The notes under the pieces are model-generated. The model made no database searches. It was not told where the DNA came from and saw only the letters and a program-made list of their open reading frames with translations. DNA of 51,721 nt from an uncultured Ruminococcus sp. (GTDB lineage: Bacteria > Bacillota > Clostridia > Oscillospirales > Ruminococcaceae), in assembly GCA_902788785.1 (NCBI GenBank), contig CADALT010000014.1, forward strand, positions 1 through 51,721. The letters are read 5' to 3'. Within the stretch, counting starts at the first letter, position 1, and each line of letters begins with the position of its first letter. Positions 1 through 7,468 of this stretch are shown one piece after another. Made by a program: the position numbers and the translations under genes.

Positions 1-1
1 A

Positions 2-397
2 TTAAATGATATTGCTGATAAGGAAATCTACTTTCATCCATCTGAAATCATGTCTCTCTCCGATACACTTGCTTACAAAGTAATTGGAACGCTCCTCTCA
101 TGGGCTTGTCAGCCAACAAATATTATGCCGATTACGATTGCAAGAGATTGTTTGAAACAATTTCCTGTTGAATGGGTATCTCCCAAAATCAAACAAACAG
201 TATTCCATTTTATTGATATCACTGATGACTGGGATTTTCGGCGATTATTAGAGTTGTGTGACCTGATTTCGATTGATCTTTTGAAATGGGCTATTACATT
301 GGGAGCAGATTCCACTAATCCCGACATCATAGAAGCTGTTGATGATTTCAATGAATATATTATCAGAAAGAGTGTACTAGATTCTGAATTATCTTAG
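2..397 (+). CDS. Unknown protein, 3' part only
   Basis: The reading frame is open from the left edge to the stop at 395-397, and no Shine-Dalgarno precedes the internal ATG at 50, so the true start lies outside the window. The visible 131 residues are soluble, with no membrane segment or motif that I recognise; they look helical (for example LLSWACQP, FRRLLELCDL). The gene is more AT-rich than its neighbours. It is followed 20 bp later by a perfect hairpin. Function unknown. Confidence 0.6.
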   Translation, partial: LNDIADKEIYFHPSEIMSLSDTLAYKVIGTLLSWACQPTNIMPITIARDCLKQFPVEWVSPKIKQTVFHFIDITDDWDFRRLLELCDLISIDLLKWAITLGADSTNPDIIEAVDDFNEYIIRKSVLDSELS

Positions 398-416
398 CAA
401 CCGTATAAAATATAAT

Positions 417-446
417 GCCCCTGAGTGCTTTGAAACACTCAGGGGC
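417..446 (+). terminator. Hairpin terminator after the first gene
   Basis: An 11-bp perfect stem (GCCCCTGAGTG / CACTCAGGGGC) with an 8-nt loop sits 20 bp after the stop at 397. The downstream tract is weak (aaaacttct), while A/T-rich sequence lies on the other side, so it may stop transcription from both directions. Confidence 0.6.
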
Positions 447-520
447 AAAACTTCTATATGGGTATTCGTCTTATGGGGAGCTTTTTTAGTACACAAAGCA
501 AAACTTCTGCCAAAAATACA

Positions 521-554
521 AAAGTCCGAAAGTACCATATGTACCTTCGGACTT
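521..554 (-). terminator. Terminator of the DUF4846 gene
   Basis: Stem AAGTCCGAAGGTAC / GTACTTTCGGACTT just after the stop codon at 561, followed on the minus strand by TTTTGTATTTTT. It is almost identical to the terminator at 1585-1617. Confidence 0.8.
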
Positions 555-560
555 ATATTA

Positions 561-1460
561 TCAGAAACCGTCTTTCCAGCGGCGAATATCCTTATCCCTC
601 GAAAATGGGAATCCGCCTACATTGAAAGAGTCCTTTTTAAGCTCTTCTTGTGTAAACCATGGCGTGATATTTTCACCGTCAACATTGTTGACCACATGGA
701 AGCACGCCGCAGGAATGAAGCTCTGACCTATAAGATAGCTCTTTTCGCCTTTCTCGTTGACTGCCTCGTCGATTATCATTACAACGTGGGTATCATTGCA
801 GATGAAATCGCCTATGCGCATCTCGTCCACGGGAATGACCCGGGATTCTTTCTGCAAAGAGATCGTACCTGCGTAACGCATGACCTCTTTAAGATAGTTG
901 CGGTACTGCTGCTCGCTGTCATCAGAACCTGCCGCAGGTACCTCAAAGGCATAGTCGCCAAAAGCGAGGACTCTTTTGCCCTTGCGCCATTTATCATAGC
1001 TGCACTCAAAGCCGTTGGAGAACTGGAAAGCTATTTTATCATACTGTCCGTTCTCATAGAAATAATCGCTGTACAGCCTTATTATGCTGTCTGCGCACTG
1101 CTGATAGCCTTCATCACCGACGCTTATATCGAACACAGCGGCGGTATAGGGCGAATCGTCTGTTAGGCCGTTGAATATCGGCAGCACAGTACCATCGGGA
1201 TAAAGGGGATAATTGCGCAGATATTCCCCGAAACTTCCCTGCTCTGCGGAAACTCGCTCGTAGCCCTCGGGCGGTACGAAACGTGTCTCGACGGTCATGC
1301 CGTCAGGGTCGGTACACTGCTGAACGGTATTTCTTTTTGAAGTCTCTATGGTGAGCTTTGCAGGCTCCCACTTCGGGTTGACACGGATATACACCGCAGT
1401 CAATGCTGCCATTATAAGCAGAACTGCCACTACGATAATTGCCTTTTTGATAATACTCAT
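561..1460 (-). CDS. DUF4846-type membrane-anchored protein
   Basis: A 299-residue protein starting MSIIKKAIIVV, with one N-terminal membrane segment (about residues 5-25) and a long extracytoplasmic domain, so it is anchored or secreted. The extracellular part (GYERV..GSFGEYLRNYPLYPDGT near the N-end, and the GDYAFEVPAAG and RIGDFICNDTHVVMI blocks) resembles the DUF4846 family, whose function is unknown. I chose the ATG at 1460 because AGGAGAAGAAT lies just upstream and because a strong promoter (1495-1523) lies inside the longer possible reading frame. It is monocistronic, between two nearly identical terminators, and its promoter carries repeated upstream motifs suggesting response-regulator control. 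Confidence 0.75.
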   Translation of the reverse strand: MSIIKKAIIVVAVLLIMAALTAVYIRVNPKWEPAKLTIETSKRNTVQQCTDPDGMTVETRFVPPEGYERVSAEQGSFGEYLRNYPLYPDGTVLPIFNGLTDDSPYTAAVFDISVGDEGYQQCADSIIRLYSDYFYENGQYDKIAFQFSNGFECSYDKWRKGKRVLAFGDYAFEVPAAGSDDSEQQYRNYLKEVMRYAGTISLQKESRVIPVDEMRIGDFICNDTHVVMIIDEAVNEKGEKSYLIGQSFIPAACFHVVNNVDGENITPWFTQEELKKDSFNVGGFPFSRDKDIRRWKDGF

Positions 1461-1494
1461 ATTCTTCTCCTCTTTCATGTGATCTGACAATATG

Positions 1495-1523
1495 ATTATA
1501 GCATCCGGAGTCTTCGCAGTCAA
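1495..1523 (-). promoter_or_regulatory. Promoter of the DUF4846 gene
   Basis: On the minus strand: -35 TTGACT (1518-1523), 17-bp spacer, -10 TATAAT (1495-1500) with a TGC extension. It lies 35 bp before the chosen start codon. Confidence 0.8.
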
Positions 1524-1537
1524 TAAATACAGGGGCA

Positions 1538-1577
1538 TTTTAAGAAGTTCTGAAGTATTTTTAAGAAGTTCTTAAGA
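1538..1577 (-). promoter_or_regulatory. Direct repeats upstream of -35, probable activator site
   Basis: The 14-mer AGAACTTCTTAAAA occurs twice with a 20-bp period (1538-1551 and 1558-1571), followed by CTTAAGAA. Read together, this gives about four 10-bp-spaced half-sites ending 14 bp upstream of the -35 box. Period and position fit an OmpR-family response regulator site; the regulator is unknown. Confidence 0.5.
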
Positions 1578-1584
1578 ATACAAA

Positions 1585-1617
1585 AAGTCCGAAAGTACAC
1601 GTATGTACCTTCGGACT
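1585..1617 (-). terminator. Terminator of asnA
   Basis: Stem AAGTCCGAAGGTAC / GTACTTTCGGACTT, starting 11 bp after the asnA stop codon and followed by TTTTTGTATTC. A near copy of the hairpin at 521-554. Confidence 0.8.
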
Positions 1618-1627
1618 TATAATTATA

Positions 1628-2638
1628 TCAAAGCAGTGTGATGCCCTTTGCAGCGCACTTTTCGATCATATCATCAGGCCAGATGCTTGACTGTACCTCA
1701 CCGATATGTGCCTTTTCGAGCAGCAGCATACACAGTCTTGACTGACCGATACCGCCGCCGATGGTCAGGGGGAGTGTGCCGTTTGCGATCATCTTGTGGT
1801 AATCGTACTGCATCCTGTCCTCTGCACCTGCTTCTTTGAGCTGTGAAGCCAGTGACTTCTCATCGACTCTTACGCCCATGGAAGATATCTCGATGGCGTT
1901 ATCCAGCACATCGTCCCAGAAGAAGATGTCACCGTTCAGCGACCAGTCATCATAGTCGGGAGCTCTGCCGTCATGCTTTTCGCCGCTCTTGAGCTTGCCG
2001 CCTATCTTCATGATGAATACGGTCTTTTTCTCCTTAGCGATCAGCATCTCACGCTCCTTGGAGGTCTTATCGGGATACATATCCTCCAGCTCCTGAGTGG
2101 TGATGAAGAATACCTCATCGCAGATCTTGCCTTTCAGCTGGGGATAGCGCAGGCTCACCTTGCGCTTGGTATAAGCGATAGCCTTGACCACGCATTTTAC
2201 GGTCTCCTTCAGGAATTCCTCTGTGCGCTGATCTCTTCTGATGACCTTTTCCCAGTCCCACTGATCCACGAAGATGGAGTGGAGGTTATCTGTATCATCA
2301 TCACGGCGGATAGCTTCCATATCAGTATAGATACCCTCACCCGGCTGATAGCCGTAGCGGTAAAGCGCCATACGCTTCCACTTAGCCAGTGACTGAACTA
2401 CCTCTGCCTCGCCGTTTATCTCCTTGATATCGAAATCGACCTTGCGCTCAACGCCGTTAAGGTCGTCATTTATACCGCTGCCCTTTCTTACGATAAGAGG
2501 TGCGGATACTCTGTCCAGCATGAGTTCTATGGAAAGAGCCTGCTGAAAAATGTCCTTGATGTACTTGATGGCGTGCTGAGTTTCCCTCAGCGTCAGTGCC
2601 GAGGTATAGCCCTCGGGCAGATAAAGTGATTTTGACAT
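1628..2638 (-). CDS. asnA: Aspartate-ammonia ligase (asparagine synthetase A)
   Basis: Makes L-asparagine from aspartate, ammonia and ATP in the cytoplasm. The 336-residue product (AsnA is usually about 330) shows the class II synthetase-like fold of this family: GSGINDDLNGVERKVDFDI near residue 60, the block GDIFFWDDVLDNAIEISSMG and the C-terminal GGGIGQSRLCMLLL. The start is MSKSLYLPEGY at 2638, preceded by AAAGGTAGTG. A longer in-frame start at 2707 would run through a terminator hairpin, so I treat that part as leader. It has its own promoter and sits downstream of asnS, so charging and synthesis of asparagine are neighbours under separate control. Confidence 0.95.
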   Translation of the reverse strand: MSKSLYLPEGYTSALTLRETQHAIKYIKDIFQQALSIELMLDRVSAPLIVRKGSGINDDLNGVERKVDFDIKEINGEAEVVQSLAKWKRMALYRYGYQPGEGIYTDMEAIRRDDDTDNLHSIFVDQWDWEKVIRRDQRTEEFLKETVKCVVKAIAYTKRKVSLRYPQLKGKICDEVFFITTQELEDMYPDKTSKEREMLIAKEKKTVFIMKIGGKLKSGEKHDGRAPDYDDWSLNGDIFFWDDVLDNAIEISSMGVRVDEKSLASQLKEAGAEDRMQYDYHKMIANGTLPLTIGGGIGQSRLCMLLLEKAHIGEVQSSIWPDDMIEKCAAKGITLL

Positions 2639-2668
2639 AAGCTCACTACCTTTCATTCTCTTGCAAAC

Positions 2669-2708
2669 AAAAAAGATGTCCCGACCGTCATTGACCGATC
2701 GGAACATC
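2669..2708 (-). promoter_or_regulatory. Attenuator hairpin in the asnA leader
   Basis: A 13-bp stem (2675-2687 with 2696-2708) followed by TTTTTT (2669-2674) lies between promoter and start codon, in the layout of an intrinsic terminator. An alternative short stem GGAAC/GTTCC overlaps its 5' arm. An ATG at 2707 with AAGG upstream opens an in-frame leader peptide containing one Asn codon in the hairpin loop. It is not a T-box: no T-box sequence is present. The regulatory mechanism is inference. Confidence 0.6.
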
Positions 2709-2730
2709 CTTGTTCCTTAACTATGCATTT

Positions 2731-2759
2731 AGTATACACCAAAACTGCATTGATGTCAA
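2731..2759 (-). promoter_or_regulatory. Promoter of asnA
   Basis: Minus strand: -35 TTGACA (2754-2759), 17-bp spacer, -10 TATACT (2731-2736). Transcription should start near 2724, only about 15 nt before the leader hairpin. Confidence 0.85.
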
Positions 2760-2814
2760 GAGGTTTTCTTCATTTTTTCGGATATATCTTATTTTTAGGG
2801 TATAAAATCTTATT

Positions 2815-2848
2815 ATATATGCAGGATACTAATCCGAAGCCTGCATAT
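2815..2848 (-). terminator. Terminator of asnS
   Basis: Stem ATATGCAGG / CCTGCATAT overlapping the last base of the asnS stop codon, followed on the minus strand by an A/T-rich tract (TATAATAAGATTTTATACC). It separates asnS from the asnA promoter; moderate strength. Confidence 0.5.
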
Positions 2849-4221
2849 TATCTGATAGAGCCGACAGTTCTTGGGAACATGATAACGTCTCTGATGTTCT
2901 GTACGCCTGTTACGTACATGATAAGTCTCTCAAAGCCCAGACCGAAGCCGCCGTGAGGAACAGAGCCGTACTTTCTCAGGTCAAGATAGTCGCTGTACAG
3001 GTCGAGGTTCATGCCTCTCTTCTCCATCTCAGCGATCAGCTTATCATAATCAGCCTCTCTCTCGCTGCCGCCGATGATCTCGCCGACACCGGGAACGAGC
3101 AGATCAACCGCCGCAACTGTCTTGCCGTCGGGGTTCTGCTTCATGTAGAAGCTCTTGATCTCTCTGGGATAATCTGTAACGAATACAGCCTTATTGAACA
3201 CCTTTTCGGAGAGGTATCTTTCGTGCTCTGTCTGGAGGTCGCAGCCCCACTCTACGGGGTATACGAACTTCTCGCCCGATTTTTTCAGCAGCTCGATCGC
3301 CTCGGTGTAGGTAACTCTGCCGAATTCGTGGCTGATGAGTTCTTCAAGTCTTGCTTTCAGACCCTTCTCGAAGTGCTGGTCAAAGAAAGCTATCTCATCG
3401 GGGCACTGGTCAAGGACTGCTCTGATAACAGTCTTTACCATATCCTCTGCCAGTTCGATAACGTCGGGCAGTTCAGCAAAAGCCACCTCGGGCTCGATAT
3501 GCCAGAACTCTGCCAGATGCTTGGGTGTGTTGGAATTCTCAGCCCTGAATGAAGGACCGAAGGTATATATCTTACCCATAGCCATTGCAGCCATCTCGCC
3601 CTCCAGCTGACCCGAAACGCTGAGTCCCGCACGTCTGCCGAAGAAATCTGCTGCATAATACTCCTCCTCGCTCTTATACTCGTTGGAGTAGCCTATGGTA
3701 GTTACCTGGAACATCTCGCCTGCGCCCTCACAGTCGCTGCCTGTGATGAGGGGGGTGTTCACGTATACGAAGTTCTTATCCTGGAAATACTTATGCAGTG
3801 CAGCAGCCAGTACGGAACGCACTCTCATTACTGCATTGAAAGTATTTGTTCTGCCTCTGAGGTGGGGCATGGTACGCATGAATTCAAGAGTATGGCCCTT
3901 CTTCTGGAGAGGATAATCCTGAGGACAGTCGCCCAGTACCACCAGTGCATCAGGGGTAACATCTATTTCGGGAGCATTTCTGCCTTCAACGACCTTGCCC
4001 TCAACTTTAAGAGATGTGCCAACTCTGGGTATATCCTTATAATCAGGGTCGTTAGCCTTATCAATAACTATCTGTACGTTTTTAAGAGATGTGCCGTCGT
4101 TGAGTTCAACGAAAGCCACGTTCTTGGAATTTCTCGAAGTTCTTACCCATCCGCAGACTGTAACGGTCTGACCGATGAATTCCTTATTTGTCAATACTTC
4201 CTTGATATCAATATGCTTCAT
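2848..4221 (-). CDS. asnS: Asparaginyl-tRNA synthetase
   Basis: Charges tRNA-Asn with asparagine. The 457 residues match the family length (about 460). An N-terminal OB-fold anticodon-binding domain (TVTVCGWVRTSRNSKNVAFVELNDG, split here as TVTVCGWVRTSRNSK and VAFVELNDG, about residues 19-45) precedes the class IIb catalytic core, with motif 2 around FRAENSNTPKHLAEFWHIE and motif 3 HGGFGLGFERLIMYVTG near the C-end. The Asn- rather than Asp-type reading rests on overall length and the FRAENSNT motif. The ATG at 4221 has AAAGGATAGGAT upstream. It follows the zinc-ribbon gene in a T-box-controlled unit. Confidence 0.95.
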   Translation of the reverse strand: MKHIDIKEVLTNKEFIGQTVTVCGWVRTSRNSKNVAFVELNDGTSLKNVQIVIDKANDPDYKDIPRVGTSLKVEGKVVEGRNAPEIDVTPDALVVLGDCPQDYPLQKKGHTLEFMRTMPHLRGRTNTFNAVMRVRSVLAAALHKYFQDKNFVYVNTPLITGSDCEGAGEMFQVTTIGYSNEYKSEEEYYAADFFGRRAGLSVSGQLEGEMAAMAMGKIYTFGPSFRAENSNTPKHLAEFWHIEPEVAFAELPDVIELAEDMVKTVIRAVLDQCPDEIAFFDQHFEKGLKARLEELISHEFGRVTYTEAIELLKKSGEKFVYPVEWGCDLQTEHERYLSEKVFNKAVFVTDYPREIKSFYMKQNPDGKTVAAVDLLVPGVGEIIGGSEREADYDKLIAEMEKRGMNLDLYSDYLDLRKYGSVPHGGFGLGFERLIMYVTGVQNIRDVIMFPRTVGSIR

Positions 4222-4255
4222 AATGATCCTATCCTTTCACTATCATAAGTATAAA

Positions 4256-4486
4256 CTATTCTGTACGAAATTTAAGTTTTTGGGGTTCTTCCGCCCTCAG
4301 CTCTATGTATCCGCATTTTTGGCACACCAGACATTTTACGCCCGACTGTACGGGAGCGGACAAAATGCCTTTCCTAGTGCGCTGCACTATGGGCTGCGAT
4401 GAAGAAGGATATGTCAGCAGGTTCGCAGTGACCATCTCGTTTTCGCACCGCAGACAATTTATATTATCAGTATCACTCTTATCCAT
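4256..4486 (-). CDS. Small zinc-ribbon protein, first gene of the asnS unit
   Basis: A 76-residue protein with C11-x2-C14 near the N-end and C52-x2-C55-x2-C58-GY-IE towards the C-end, typical of a small zinc ribbon with a central insertion. The ATG at 4486 has an excellent Shine-Dalgarno (AAAGGAGG, 6-nt spacing). It lies directly after the T-box terminator and 34 bp before asnS, so it responds to uncharged tRNA-Asn with asnS. No specific function can be assigned; a role linked to asparagine supply or translation is inference. Confidence 0.75.
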   Translation of the reverse strand: MDKSDTDNINCLRCENEMVTANLLTYPSSSQPIVQRTRKGILSAPVQSGVKCLVCQKCGYIELRAEEPQKLKFRTE

Positions 4487-4515
4487 ACAATGCCTCCTTT
4501 AGTGCACAGCTTAAA

Positions 4516-4800
4516 TAAAAAAGCTCCCGTCCCTGAAACAGGACGAGAGCATAAGCTGCCGTGGTACCACCTGAAATTACACCGCTCAAAAGCATTTATC
4601 CGAGCGTTGTCACTCTTATCCTCATAACGTGAGGAACACGTCTCCCCTACTAAGCCGCCATCAAACGACATATCTCGTCCGATATAACTTTTGGGTTCAC
4701 CGCTCCGAAGTGTTATTCGCAAAGGCTCTGCTGTACGGCTCACACCTTACCCGTACTCTCTGAAAACGATATCCCTTGTTACTTCTCTTCATCATTGCGT
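4516..4800 (-). promoter_or_regulatory. T-box leader (tRNA-Asn type) controlling zinc-ribbon gene and asnS
   Basis: The minus-strand leader has the conserved T-box AGGTGGTACCACGG (4559-4572), an upstream stem I with AAGAGAAGTA and CAGAGAGTACGGG elements, and a terminator stem at 4523-4550 followed by six T (4517-4522). In the specifier region, GAATAACACTTCGG offers the Asn codon AAC followed by A, matching the downstream asnS. In T-boxes, uncharged tRNA pairs with the codon and the T-box and favours the antiterminator. Confidence 0.92.
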
Positions 4801-4816
4801 TTTACAATATGATGGT

Positions 4817-4845
4817 ATTATACCACCTTTTTCCGACTTTGTCAA
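4817..4845 (-). promoter_or_regulatory. Promoter of the T-box/asnS unit
   Basis: Minus strand: perfect -35 TTGACA (4840-4845), 17-bp spacer, perfect -10 TATAAT (4817-4822). Confidence 0.88.
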
Positions 4846-4971
4846 GAGGTTTTCCGCAAAAGTGTCATTTATAAACCTGACAATTCCTCCGACTGCGCCG
4901 CAATATGTCACAGTTAAATTAAGATGTGTTCCCGGCAATATTTCCAAAATCACGTTTTTTGACCAATACCC

Positions 4972-5000
4972 TTTACTTTTAGGGAAAAATATGATATACT
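4972..5000 (+). promoter_or_regulatory. Promoter of the PHP phosphatase gene
   Basis: -35 TTTACT (4972-4977), 17-bp spacer, -10 TATACT (4995-5000), about 55 bp before the chosen ATG. Confidence 0.55.
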
Positions 5001-5053
5001 TATTATCGGAATTTGTTTTAAGAACGGCTTACTGCCATAGAACGGAGAACACG

Positions 5054-5767
5054 ATGTTAATAGATTTTCACTCACACTTTCTGCCGCAGATAGATGACGG
5101 CTCACGCAGCATTGAGGAATCGGTGCAGATACTTGATGTTATGACCAAAAGCGGTGTGGATCTGATTGTGGCAACACCACATTTTTACTGCACGGAGCAA
5201 TCCTCTGACAAGTTTCTGGAGCGCCGCACAAAGGCATACGAAAGGCTGAAACCTCATCTTAAAGAAGAACATCCCGAGATACGTTTCGGGGCAGAGGTGC
5301 TTTACGATCACTCGCTGGTAAATTACGAAAAGCTGCCCGACTTATGCATTGACGGCACGAGCTGGCTTCTGCTGGAGATGCCTTACTGCGATCTCTCGGA
5401 CAAAATAATCGACGGCGTGGCTGCGATAACCGACAGGGGCGATGTTAAAGTTTATGTGGCGCACATCGAGCGTTATCTGAACTTCACCCCCATGAAAAAG
5501 CTGGAAAAGCTGATGCAGCTTGATCTGATAGGTCAGATAAATGCAAAGTCGCTGACGACTTTCAAGACACGCAGGCAGTGCATGAAACTGATAAACAACG
5601 GTTATGTACATCTGCTGGGATCGGACTACCACCGCATCGGCAGAGGCGATATAACAGTGGACAAGGGCTACGAGATAATCGGCAAGAAACACCCTAACTT
5701 CGAGAAATTCGCAGAGAAGAACGGCAAGAAAATCCTGAACGATGCACCTTTGGGTGACGTACTTTAA
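5054..5767 (+). CDS. PHP-domain tyrosine-protein phosphatase, CpsB/YwqE-like
   Basis: A 237-residue metal-dependent hydrolase. The N-terminal DFHSHFLPQIDDGS gives the HxH metal ligands and the DDG signature of CpsB/CapC-type bacterial tyrosine phosphatases; ATPHFYCT, AHIERY and the late GSDYHR supply further ligands. Such enzymes usually dephosphorylate the tyrosine kinase that controls capsule or exopolysaccharide synthesis; no kinase or capsule genes are visible nearby, so the substrate here is unknown. The start at 5054 has GGAG 6 nt upstream. An upstream extension of the frame would run back across the T-box promoter on the other strand, so it is rejected. Confidence 0.85.
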   Translation: MLIDFHSHFLPQIDDGSRSIEESVQILDVMTKSGVDLIVATPHFYCTEQSSDKFLERRTKAYERLKPHLKEEHPEIRFGAEVLYDHSLVNYEKLPDLCIDGTSWLLLEMPYCDLSDKIIDGVAAITDRGDVKVYVAHIERYLNFTPMKKLEKLMQLDLIGQINAKSLTTFKTRRQCMKLINNGYVHLLGSDYHRIGRGDITVDKGYEIIGKKHPNFEKFAEKNGKKILNDAPLGDVL

Positions 5768-5895
5768 GATTTTTTCTGCAAACAGATACAGATAATTTTA
5801 GCCATAGTATACCCGATAATAATTCAGGGGAACTATGCCTTTTATACTTTTCTGCCGTGAAATTGACGCTTACAGAACAAGGGATAGGAGATAAC

Positions 5896-6459
5896 ATGAT
5901 AACAAACGGCATTATCGTGCAGGAATATAAAGATAGTCCCTACAGAGGGATAGATGGCAGCGGAGCAAGCGACAAAACTGCTCAGAACTGGTTCCTGAAT
6001 TTTCGTGAGGATGTATCCGACAGCTTTGAAGCATACTATGATGAGAATATCGGCAAGACCTATTGGAATATACAAAAGCATAGCCGGATAGCTGCCTGCA
6101 ATGATATGGACTACATATACCAATATGTCAGGGAAGCTGAAAAGCTCAAGATAAAGTACAGGCTGCTGCTGTGTGAAACAGACGTGCCCGACCCCAAGTT
6201 TGAATGTCCAGACCTTGAAAAGATATTCTTAGGGTACGACTATGCTTATACATCGGGCGACAATTATTCGGCTGTTTACAACGAGATACCGTTTGTATTT
6301 ACTCAGTTTAAGCTGAACAAGTACGGGCTCTTTCAGACAAGAGAAGAGATCGAAGAATACATAGCTGCACGAGAACAGTTCAAGCTGACGCACCCTCCGC
6401 TGACACTGGAAGAGGGAGATTTTGTGATCTACAGACTTCATGAGGTATTTCTAAAATAA
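5896..6459 (+). CDS. Unknown soluble protein
   Basis: A 187-residue cytoplasmic protein with no recognised domain, rich in aromatic and acidic residues (YDYAYTSGDNYSAV, EEIEEYIAAREQF). The ATG at 5896 has AGGAGATAAC upstream, better than the earlier ATG at 5857. It lies 128 bp after the PHP phosphatase gene and is closed by a strong hairpin. It resembles the kind of single-domain hypothetical proteins common in gut Clostridia; no function assigned. Confidence 0.7.
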   Translation: MITNGIIVQEYKDSPYRGIDGSGASDKTAQNWFLNFREDVSDSFEAYYDENIGKTYWNIQKHSRIAACNDMDYIYQYVREAEKLKIKYRLLLCETDVPDPKFECPDLEKIFLGYDYAYTSGDNYSAVYNEIPFVFTQFKLNKYGLFQTREEIEEYIAAREQFKLTHPPLTLEEGDFVIYRLHEVFLK

Positions 6460-6477
6460 GCGCATATATACAAAAAA

Positions 6478-6501
6478 CGCCTGCGGAATGATCCGCAGGC
6501 G
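6478..6501. terminator. Bidirectional terminator
   Basis: A 9-bp perfect stem CGCCTGCGG / CCGCAGGCG with a 6-nt loop, flanked by ATATTTTTTTTT on the plus side and by A-rich sequence (TTTTTTG on the minus side). It closes the unknown gene on plus and the ABC permease gene on minus. Confidence 0.9.
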
Positions 6502-6514
6502 ATATTTTTTTTTA

Positions 6515-7456
6515 TTATTCCTTAACACCACCGATTGTAAGACCGGCAACGAAGTATCTCTGAAGGAAGGGATACAGGATAATGATAGGAAGTGATGTAA
6601 CAACTGTAGCAGCAGCTCTTACAGATGTAGGAGTAACTGTACCTGTTGCATTCTTCATAACTTCCGAGTTAGACTTCTGGTTTGTAACGGAGCTCAGCAG
6701 CTTCATCAGCTCATACTGAAGAGTTGTGAGGTTGTCGCTCATTCTGTTATAGATCATTACATCGAACCAGGAGTTCCACTGACCAACAGCGGTGAACAGT
6801 GCAACTGTTGCGATAACAGGCATACAGAGAGGAAGAATGATGCGGAAGAAGATCGTGAAGTGACCTGCACCGTCGATCATTGCAGACTCTGCAAGGCTGT
6901 CAGGCAGTCCGTTCATGTAGGTACGCAGAACCAGCATACTGAATGCAGGTACCATACCGGGCAGAACGTATACCAGGAAGTTATTGGTCAGACCCAGTGA
7001 CTTGTAAACCAGGAACACAGGGATCAGACCGCCGTTTACGTACATGGTTACAACATACAGCAGTGAGAGGGACTTCTTGAACAGGAAATCCTTACGGCTG
7101 AGAATGTAAGCCAGCAGTGCTGTTACGAATGTTGCGGACAGTGTACCGATAACTGTTCTCATGACACTGGTCCTTACTGCGTTACCCATATTCTTCATGC
7201 TGAGAACTGTTGAATAGTTCTTAGTTGTGAAAATTCTGGGCCACAGATAGATGCCGCCCTTCAGCGCATCCAGACCATCATTGAATGATACTGCTACCAT
7301 GTTGAGCAAAGGATACAGGATAATGATCGTGAAAATAACCATAAAGATCGTATTTATGGTATCAAAGATCATATCACCCTTTGTACGTCTGCTCATGATA
7401 CCGCCTCTGACGATCTTGTTAGCGGAGGCTTTTTCTTTTAAATTGAAATCTGCCAT
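6515..7456 (-). CDS. Carbohydrate ABC transporter permease, LplC/YtcP-like
   Basis: A 313-residue inner-membrane permease with about six membrane segments. The EAA loop appears as ESAMIDGAGHFTIFFRIILP around residue 195, the site where the shared ATPase docks. The C-terminal FVAGLTIGGVKE is typical of the LplC/YtcP group, which pairs with an LplB-type permease and a large lipoprotein for oligosaccharides from plant polysaccharides. The ATG at 7456 has AAGGAGG. It follows its partner by 12 bp. No ATP-binding subunit is encoded here, as usual for this class, where one MsmK-type ATPase serves several systems. Confidence 0.93.
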   Translation of the reverse strand: MADFNLKEKASANKIVRGGIMSRRTKGDMIFDTINTIFMVIFTIIILYPLLNMVAVSFNDGLDALKGGIYLWPRIFTTKNYSTVLSMKNMGNAVRTSVMRTVIGTLSATFVTALLAYILSRKDFLFKKSLSLLYVVTMYVNGGLIPVFLVYKSLGLTNNFLVYVLPGMVPAFSMLVLRTYMNGLPDSLAESAMIDGAGHFTIFFRIILPLCMPVIATVALFTAVGQWNSWFDVMIYNRMSDNLTTLQYELMKLLSSVTNQKSNSEVMKNATGTVTPTSVRAAATVVTSLPIIILYPFLQRYFVAGLTIGGVKE

Positions 7457-7468
7457 AAAACAACCTCC

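Noticed and set aside
2641-2760. T-box in the asnA leader
   Set aside because: The leader is only about 90 nt and lacks the conserved T-box sequence seen in the asnS leader.
4691-5053. Upstream extension of the PHP phosphatase frame
   Set aside because: It runs through the T-box leader and promoter of the opposite unit; the true start is at 5054 with a GGAG site and DFHSHF right after it.
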